In this document: in pieces, positions 45,068 to 50,159 of the stretch
How the letters are laid out: each line of letters begins with the position of its first letter
How positions within the stretch are numbered: position 1 is the first letter of the stretch
Assembly: GCA_022803075.1 (NCBI GenBank)
Contig: JAFFTF010000005.1
Location: forward strand, 167,200 to 217,358
Origin: Micrococcales bacterium 31B
GTDB lineage: Bacteria > Actinomycetota > Actinomycetes > Actinomycetales > Dermabacteraceae
DNA length: 50,159 nt
Direction: 5' to 3'
Made by a program: the position numbers and the translations under genes
The notes under the pieces: model-generated
Told to the model about the DNA's origin: nothing
Seen by the model: only the letters and a program-made list of their open reading frames with translations
Database searches by the model: none

Positions 45068-46141
45068 ATGCTGTACCCGCTTTTCTTCAAAACCGTGTTC
45101 GCCCGCATGGACCCGGAGGTCGCGCACGAGCGTGCCTTCGCCGCGATTCGCATCGCCGCCCGGCTACCGGTGATCGGCGAGCTGATGCGGCGCGTGTGCT
45201 GGTCGGGGGAGTCGGCGCGGGATCGCGTGGAGGTCATGGGCGTCGAGTTTCCGCACCGCTTCGGGCTCGCGGCCGGCTTCGACAAGAATGCCCGGGGCAT
45301 CGTGGCCCTGACGGCGCTGGGCTTCGGGCACGTAGAGATCGGCACCGTGACGGGGGAGCCGCAGTCGGGTAACGAGCAGCCGCGGCTGTTTCGGCTCATC
45401 GCCGACCGCTGCCTCATCAACCGCATGGGGTTTAACAACGAGGGTGCCGCGGCGGTCGCGCGGCGGCTCGCCGAGGTGCGGAGCACGCGCGACGGGCGCA
45501 AAGCCGTGATCGGCGTCAACATCGGCAAGACCAAGGTCGTCGCGGTGGAGGACGCCATCGGCGACTACGTGAAGAGCGCGCACCTGCTCGCGCCGTTTGC
45601 CGACTACCTCGTGGTCAACGTGTCGTCACCGAATACGCCCGGGTTGCGCGATTTGCAGTCGGTGGAGAGCCTGCGCCCGCTGCTGCAGGCCGTGCGCGAG
45701 GCTTCGGAGCTCTCGGCGGCGCGGCACGTGCCTCTGCTCGTCAAGATCGCTCCGGACCTCGCCGATGACGACGTGCTGGCCGTCGCGCGGCTCTCGAATG
45801 AACTGGGTCTCGACGGCATCATCGCCACGAACACGACCATCGCCCGGCCCGATTCTTTGCGGACGCCCGCGGGGCGCGTTGCCGAGATCGGTGCGGGTGG
45901 ACTGTCGGGCCCGATTCTTGCAGACCGTTCGCTTGAGGTGCTGCGGCTACTGCGCGGCGCGGTCAGCGAGGGCACGTGCCTAATTTCGGTGGGTGGTATT
46001 GAGACGGGCGCGGATGCGCGGCGACGGGTTTTTGCGGGCGCGGATCTCGTGCAGGGATATTCGGCGTTCGTGTACGAGGGGCCGCTGTGGGCGCGGCGGG
46101 TGCGGCTTGGGCTGCGGGGCGCCGAATCACGACTGGGGTAG
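45068..46141 (+). CDS. pyrD: Dihydroorotate dehydrogenase (quinone), class 2
   Basis: This 357-residue membrane-associated flavoprotein oxidises dihydroorotate to orotate for pyrimidine synthesis. Class 2 features are the N-terminal helix region ([20 protein letters not shown]), [19 protein letters not shown], and [15 protein letters not shown] with the serine base. The FMN site includes SVGGIETG near the end. The ATG at 45068 has AAAGGA four bases upstream; an in-frame GTG at 45044 inside the preceding gene is less likely. Downstream, 46142-46647 (506 bases) shows nothing I can support. Confidence 0.95.
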   Translation: MLYPLFFKTVFARMDPEVAHERAFAAIRIAARLPVIGELMRRVCWSGESARDRVEVMGVEFPHRFGLAAGFDKNARGIVALTALGFGHVEIGTVTGEPQSGNEQPRLFRLIADRCLINRMGFNNEGAAAVARRLAEVRSTRDGRKAVIGVNIGKTKVVAVEDAIGDYVKSAHLLAPFADYLVVNVSSPNTPGLRDLQSVESLRPLLQAVREASELSAARHVPLLVKIAPDLADDDVLAVARLSNELGLDGIIATNTTIARPDSLRTPAGRVAEIGAGGLSGPILADRSLEVLRLLRGAVSEGTCLISVGGIETGADARRRVFAGADLVQGYSAFVYEGPLWARRVRLGLRGAESRLG

Positions 46142-46647
46142 TCCGGTTGAGTGCGCGGTGAGGGTGCCGAGCCTTTGAGCTGCCGAGTCGCCGTTGACCG
46201 CGGCGGCCTTTCAAAGGGTGCGGCGGCGCAACCTCAGGGGGCTGTAGAGGCTGCCCCGCCGCGGCGGCCGGGCGCGTCACCACAACTCGCCCCACCGCTT
46301 TGGTCATACCTAAGTATCACCGCTCTTTAATGTACGTGACCCTGGATTGAGGGTCGAGTTCGTGAACTGTTACCAGCGTGCCTATTTGGCTTCAGGCTGC
46401 GGATATATGGTTGCTTCGCGCATGGAAAGTTGATTCGACCGCGCGGCCAATGGCGCTATTTTTGCAGGCTGCGGCGGTTGAGATTTAGTAACGCGGTGCG
46501 CGACGAGATGAGGTGGCACGGCGAGAGCTGTGGCGCAAATAACGAACAATCCGCTCACATGATGGGCAACTCGGAGGCGGTTCTTCCGGGCTTTCGGCAA
46601 AGCTGTACACCAATGGTGAAGCGCGGTCGGCACGCGCGAGTTTCTGG

Positions 46648-47466
46648 TTACCCCGGTTCACTCGGCGACCCGATACGCAGGCGGCGACGACCAACGCGCC
46701 ACCCGGGCGTCCGGCAACTCAACATGCCCTCGCGCACGGTGAGCACCTTGCGTGGTGACATCCAACCCTGCGACGGCTTGTGCAGGAGGTAGCCCGCGCT
46801 CAGGGTGATGGCGGCGTGCACGGGGGAGCCGCTCGCATCACGCCACGTCAACACGGTGCCCGGCTGCGTGTCGGCGGCGGGGGAGCTGGGGCAGGGGCTG
46901 GTCGCGGCCACGAGCCAGGCTCCAAAGGGGGCGAGTTGCATCCAGGTCTCGGCCACTCCATGCACCCCCGCAGCCGCCATGACGGTCGCGAAGCAGTTGG
47001 GCCCGCTCGCGGTCGGATGCGTGCCCGCGAGCTGCCGCGCTCCCGGCGGGAGGCCCGCGATGTCACGCCAGTGGCTCTCGTCGATCTCGTCGTGCCTGCT
47101 GGGCCTGCGGCCTTCGGCGACGAACGCGAGCGCGCGGTTGCGATCGATGTCGATGGCATCGGGTCGGCCCAGGTGCGTCAGCCAGCGGTGCGGCGCCGGT
47201 TGAGCGGCGTGAACGGCGCGGGGGAGCGCGCGGGACTCGGCCTGGGTGAGCCACACGAGCGCGTCGTCGGTGGTTCCGTAAAGTTCGAAGGTGTCGCGAA
47301 GTTCGGGCGTGAGGCGTTCGGGCTCGTCGGCGTGGCGAAGGTCGCGGGCCGTGGCGCGGGGGATTCGAAAGGGTTGCCGCTCGGGGAGCAGCCACGCCAC
47401 CCAGCGCCCGAGTAAGACATCGGGCACGGGAATATTAAGGACGCTCCGGGGACGCGCTGGCTGCAT
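46648..47466 (-). CDS. Putative NlpC/P60-like (papain-fold) protein
   Basis: The 272-residue protein shows GPNCFATVMAAAGV with a Cys near 166 and later GTVLTWRDASGSPVHAAITL with a His, the order Cys...His of NlpC/P60 and CHAP-type cysteine peptidases, followed by LLHKPSQGWMSPRKVL. The N-terminal 140 residues are unassigned. No signal peptide is seen with the ATG at 47466. I infer the fold only from these motifs; the catalytic activity is unproven. The gene is divergent from a VOC protein, with a 12-bp repeat array in between. Confidence 0.6.
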   Translation of the reverse strand: MQPARPRSVLNIPVPDVLLGRWVAWLLPERQPFRIPRATARDLRHADEPERLTPELRDTFELYGTTDDALVWLTQAESRALPRAVHAAQPAPHRWLTHLGRPDAIDIDRNRALAFVAEGRRPSRHDEIDESHWRDIAGLPPGARQLAGTHPTASGPNCFATVMAAAGVHGVAETWMQLAPFGAWLVAATSPCPSSPAADTQPGTVLTWRDASGSPVHAAITLSAGYLLHKPSQGWMSPRKVLTVREGMLSCRTPGWRVGRRRLRIGSPSEPG

Positions 47467-47533
47467 ACCCCGACGGTAACGCGTGGTAGCGGCCGGTGGC
47501 GGAGGTTCGGCGAAGCCGATGTGCGCGTGGTCT

Positions 47534-47635
47534 AGGCAGATCTTGAGGCAGATCTTGAGGCAGATCTTGAGGCAGATCTTGAGGCAGATCTTGAGGCAGA
47601 TCGTGAGGCAGATCGTGAGGCAGATCTTGAGGCAG
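47534..47635. repeat. Eight-copy 12-bp tandem repeat
   Basis: Eight units of AGGCAGATCTTG (two with TCGTG) plus a partial copy fill the space directly upstream of the VOC gene's -10 box. Each unit but two carries a BglII-type AGATCT palindrome. Confidence 0.97.
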
Positions 47636-47639
47636 GGCT

Positions 47640-47645
47640 TAGGCT
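47640..47645 (+). promoter_or_regulatory. Leaderless -10 box (TAGGCT)
   Basis: TAGGCT lies six bases before the ATG at 47652, immediately after the tandem array. Confidence 0.6.
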
Positions 47646-47651
47646 GGCGGC

Positions 47652-48008
47652 ATGGCAATCGCACGTGACCCCGTGGTGGTCTTGGACTGTGCTGACCCGC
47701 TGTCTCTCGCCGAGTTCTACGCGCGCGTGCTGGGCGGCGCGATCGTCGACGATGGAGATTGGTGCACGCTGCGCCTCGATGACGGCGGACGGCTGTGTTT
47801 TCAGGTCGCCGAGAATTATCGCCCGCCGCAGTGGCCGGGTCAGGACGTTCCGCAGCAGATGCATCTCGATGTCGTGGTGAACGATCTCGACGAGGCCGAG
47901 GCTGAAGTGCTCGCGGCGGGCGCGGTCAAACACGAGGTGCAGCCCGGGACGACGTTTCGCGTCTTTCTTGACCCTGCGGGGCATCCGTTGTGTTTGTGTC
48001 TGTCGTGA
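47652..48008 (+). CDS. VOC family (glyoxalase-like) protein
   Basis: This 118-residue single-domain protein has the paired beta-alpha-beta-beta-beta layout: VVLDCADPLSLAEFYARVLGG, then QMHLDVVVNDLDEAEAEVLAAGA, ending FRVFLDPAGHPLCLCLS. It probably dimerises. Substrate unknown; small actinobacterial members often lack an assigned reaction. Leaderless promoter, with the 12-bp repeat array occupying the -35 region and upstream. Confidence 0.88.
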   Translation: MAIARDPVVVLDCADPLSLAEFYARVLGGAIVDDGDWCTLRLDDGGRLCFQVAENYRPPQWPGQDVPQQMHLDVVVNDLDEAEAEVLAAGAVKHEVQPGTTFRVFLDPAGHPLCLCLS

Positions 48009-48135
48009 GGGTTGTGCCTGCGGGATGTGCTGGCTGCCGTGGGACGTCACATTCCGTATAACGCCGATAATCTACGTTATGTTAAGTAGTGATGTGGGAG
48101 TGCCCCCTCGCCGCCCGGTGTGCCACAGTGTTTGC

Positions 48136-48441
48136 ATGTGTCGCAACATCCGCACCCTGCACAACTTTGAACCGCACGCCACGAGCGACGAGGTGCGCGC
48201 CGCCGCGCTGCAGTTCGTGCGCAAGATCAGTGGCATGACCAAACCCGCCGCCGTGAACCAGGCCGCGTTCGACCGGGCCGTCGCCGAGATCGCCCACATC
48301 ACCGAGCATCTGCTCGAAGACCTGGTCACCACGGCGCCGCCCAAGGACCGCGAGGTCGAGGCCGCCAAGGCCAAGGCGCGCAGCGCCGCGCGGTTCGGTG
48401 CCAGGCCGGCCACCGCGGCGTCCGGCCACAACCCCGACTAA
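48136..48441 (+). CDS. DUF2277 family protein
   Basis: The 101-residue protein begins MCRNIRTLHNFEPHAT, the family's hallmark, and continues VRAAALQFVRKISGMTKPAAVNQAAFDRAV and LVTTAPPKDREVEAAKAKARS. Function unknown. CACAGT lies six bases before the ATG, a weaker version of the leaderless pattern. Its stop overlaps the stop of the convergent TIGR02569-like gene by three bases. Confidence 0.88.
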   Translation: MCRNIRTLHNFEPHATSDEVRAAALQFVRKISGMTKPAAVNQAAFDRAVAEIAHITEHLLEDLVTTAPPKDREVEAAKAKARSAARFGARPATAASGHNPD

Positions 48442-49280
48442 AGACCTGCCAACCCCGCGAGCCGCAGCGCCTCGTGCGCGCACGGTTCGTGGCGCGCGAT
48501 GAGCGCGGGAGCGAGCGTAAGCCGAAACGGCGCCATCGTGTGGAACGTGGCGAGGCGAAACAACAGGGCGCGCACGAGCATCTGGCCCCAGGTCGCGGCG
48601 TCGAGACCGGCGGGCGCAAGGCCGCCCAGGTCGGCCGCCGGGTGCCGATGCCAGCAGACCGCGTCGACGCACGCGATGGCCGCGGCATACGCGGTGGGCC
48701 GGTAATACGGCGAAAAGTCGATCACGGCGGGCGCGTGCACCTCATGAAAGAGCACGTTGCCGAGCAGGTCGCCGTGGACGAGTTGGGGTTCGAGGGTGAC
48801 GTCGCGGCGCGCCGCGGCGAGGCCAGCGATAAACTCATCGGCGACCAGGCAGTCGTGCCGCGACTCCCCCCACGCAATGCGGTCGGCGCGCGCCCAGGGA
48901 TGCGCGGCGCAGTAGAGAAACTCGGGCGGCGCGACCCCTCGCAGGCGCGAGTGCAGCGACTCCCCCGCCGCCAGCACGTCGCGCAGTCGACGCTCGTTGG
49001 GGCGGCCCGCGAGCCACCCCCAGGCCTCCCAGCCGTCGTGATGCCAGGCCTCTGCGCCGTCGACGCGCGCGCGAGCAGGCCGGGGTATGCGCAGGTCAGG
49101 GCCCGAATCTAGGCCCTTGAAAAGCTCGGCGCGCCACGCGCCTTCCCGCAGTTCGGCCACGGGCTTCAGCACCAGCGGCCCGGCCCGCCACGAGTTGCCC
49201 TGGCCCCCCTCGAGCGGGTGCGCCTCCACCCCGGCGGGCACGCCAAAGGCCGCGAGGACGGCAGCCGAGGGGTGTGACAT
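48438..49280 (-). CDS. TIGR02569-like, APH-fold protein
   Basis: This 280-residue actinobacterial protein has an aminoglycoside-phosphotransferase-like C-lobe: LVHGDLLGNVLFHE (catalytic HGD) and AVIDFSPYYRP (metal-binding ID-F in place of DFG/IDW). The family has no established substrate; small-molecule phosphotransfer is plausible. The ATG has TACACT six bases upstream (leaderless). Divergent from the photolyase. Confidence 0.85.
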   Translation of the reverse strand: MSHPSAAVLAAFGVPAGVEAHPLEGGQGNSWRAGPLVLKPVAELREGAWRAELFKGLDSGPDLRIPRPARARVDGAEAWHHDGWEAWGWLAGRPNERRLRDVLAAGESLHSRLRGVAPPEFLYCAAHPWARADRIAWGESRHDCLVADEFIAGLAAARRDVTLEPQLVHGDLLGNVLFHEVHAPAVIDFSPYYRPTAYAAAIACVDAVCWHRHPAADLGGLAPAGLDAATWGQMLVRALLFRLATFHTMAPFRLTLAPALIARHEPCAHEALRLAGLAGL

Positions 49281-49286
49281 GAGGTC

Positions 49287-49292
49287 AGTGTA
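49287..49292 (-). promoter_or_regulatory. Leaderless -10 box (TACACT)
   Basis: On the minus strand TACACT lies six bases before the ATG at 49280. Confidence 0.6.
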
Positions 49293-49369
49293 CGGCGCTC
49301 ACGGCGAGTGCTATAGGGTGGGCGGCGGCTACCGACGCTCGCCACCCCCACCTACACAGAAGACTGCCC

Positions 49370-50159
49370 ATGCCTCACGACGCTTCAGACCGCAGCCACA
49401 CCCTCCGCCCCGACGCCCTCGCACGCGGCCCCGTCGTCTACGTGATGTCGCGCGACCAGCGCGTGCTCGACAACCACGCGCTGCTCGAGGCGCAGCGGCG
49501 AGCGGGCGACGACCCCGTCTATGTGCAGTTCAACCTGCAGCGGGCGGGCCTGCGCCGCCGAGAGCATTATGAGTTCATGCTCGCGGGCTTGCGGGAGGTC
49601 GAGTCGGGCCTGCGCGCGCTCGGCATACCCCTGCTGCTCACGCTCGGCGACGCGGTCGAGAACATTGCGGCCGTGGCCCGTGCCCTCGCGGCCCGCGCGA
49701 TCGTGGTGGATTTCAACCCGTTGCAGCGCGGGCGCGACGTCGCCCTGCGCGAACGCCTCGAGTGCGGGCTGCACGTCGTCGACACGCACAACGTGGTGCC
49801 CGCCTGGGTGCTGAGCGATAAGCGCGAGTTTGCCGCCCACACCATTCGCCGCAAGGTGCATCGTCACCTCGCCGCGCATCTCGTGGAGCCCCCACAGCCG
49901 CGCGAGCAGGCGTGGCCCTCCCCCGGCCCAGATGGCCCTTATTGGGGCCCGGACGCGCGCGGGGCCGGGCTCGCGGGCATCGTGACGTGGGCCGAGGCCG
50001 AGGCTTTCGTCGCGGGCATTGACCCGTGCGGCATCCGCGTCTCCGCACCACCCGGGGAGGCTGCCGCGCGCGAGTACGTCGCGGCGTGGGTGGGCGGCCT
50101 CTGGGCTCCCCCGCCCGCTCCAGGCATGCTGCCTGCCGACGACCTGCTGGCCGGGATTG
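49370..50159 (+). CDS. Class II deoxyribodipyrimidine photolyase, 5' part
   Basis: The first 263 codons are present; the gene runs off the window. It has VVYVMSRDQRVLDNHALLEAQ, the class II photolyase N-terminus, followed by the antenna-type alpha/beta domain (VYVQFNL, HYEFMLAGLREVESGLRALGIPLLL, IVVDFNPLQRGRDV, HVVDTHNVVPAWVLSDKREFAAHTIRRKV). The catalytic FAD domain is beyond the edge. Such enzymes split UV-made cyclobutane pyrimidine dimers with light. Class II is the less common class in bacteria. The start ATG at 49370 has no strong ribosome site or -10 at the fixed distance. Confidence 0.87.
   Translation, partial: MPHDASDRSHTLRPDALARGPVVYVMSRDQRVLDNHALLEAQRRAGDDPVYVQFNLQRAGLRRREHYEFMLAGLREVESGLRALGIPLLLTLGDAVENIAAVARALAARAIVVDFNPLQRGRDVALRERLECGLHVVDTHNVVPAWVLSDKREFAAHTIRRKVHRHLAAHLVEPPQPREQAWPSPGPDGPYWGPDARGAGLAGIVTWAEAEAFVAGIDPCGIRVSAPPGEAAAREYVAAWVGGLWAPPPAPGMLPADDLLAGI

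Noticed and set aside
46382-46633. 83-residue minus-strand frame after pyrD
   Set aside because: No start context, no recognisable motifs, and its position in a composition-shifted gap does not support a gene.
47534-47635. Short repeat array as a CRISPR
   Set aside because: Units are 12 bp with no spacers, and no cas genes are nearby; it is a simple tandem repeat.

Overview
The window is high-GC DNA from an actinobacterium, most likely of the Micrococcales type. Three things point there. The gene set is actinobacterial (a DUF4191 protein beside lipA, an RDD membrane protein beside glnA, a DUF3516 helicase, NdgR/LtbR-type IclR divergent from leuCD, DUF2277, a TIGR02569-like protein). A GlnR-type box precedes glnA. 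Many genes start without a Shine-Dalgarno site at a fixed distance from a TAnnnT -10 box, which indicates leaderless transcripts. The genus cannot be fixed from sequence alone. || Layout, left to right. 1-7.5 kb: glnA with a GlnR-like box, a divergent RDD protein, two secreted/exported-type paralogues with a W-x-x-x-G-x-P-type C-terminal repeat plus a decayed third copy, then lipA and a DUF4191 membrane protein. 7.5-10.8 kb: a LysR regulator divergent from an MHS-type transporter and a 3-hydroxybutyrate dehydrogenase. 10.8-14.7 kb: a broken CHRD-domain gene, an AT-rich islet with a lactococcin-972-like bacteriocin precursor, and its DUF1430-type membrane protein (apparently frameshifted) and ABC ATPase. 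14.7-18.3 kb: DUF3516 DEAD/DEAH helicase and an overlapping conserved protein with a tandem-repeat tail. 18.4-20.6 kb: a Tat-exported putative carbohydrate-active enzyme under a LacI-type palindrome. 20.7-24.3 kb: FAH-family hydrolase, gltX, a HAD phosphatase, tRNA-Gln(CUG), tRNA-Glu(CUC) and a strong terminator. || 24.4-27.6 kb, minus strand: a compact four-gene unit of lipoprotein, zinc macrodomain, class M sirtuin (SirTM) and RlmA-like methyltransferase, three of them coupled by ATGA/GTGA overlaps. 27.9-30.8 kb: NdgR-like regulator and leuCD. 30.9-38.4 kb: orphan LysR, argE-like deacylase, two tandem lipoprotein paralogues (one frameshifted), lipB, and a membrane-anchored pseudokinase. 38.5-46.1 kb: the E2 (two lipoyl domains) and E3 subunits of a 2-oxoacid dehydrogenase, a small conserved gene, pepA, two small membrane proteins, and pyrD. 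46.6-50.2 kb: a putative NlpC/P60-like protein, a VOC protein behind an 8-copy 12-bp repeat, DUF2277, a TIGR02569-like kinase-fold protein, and the start of a class II photolyase. || Working together: lipB, lipA, the lipoyl E2 and the E3 cover lipoate attachment, sulfur insertion and use. The macro-SirTM pair belongs to a family known to ADP-ribosylate lipoylated carrier proteins and reverse it, but here the usual GcvH-L/LplA2 partners are absent and an rRNA-methyltransferase-like gene and a lipoprotein are present instead. This is the best candidate for an undescribed variant system. The bacteriocin cassette is the clearest accessory module. Three genes show single-base frame breaks and several carry in-frame tandem repeats, so either recent decay and repeat expansion or assembly errors are at work.
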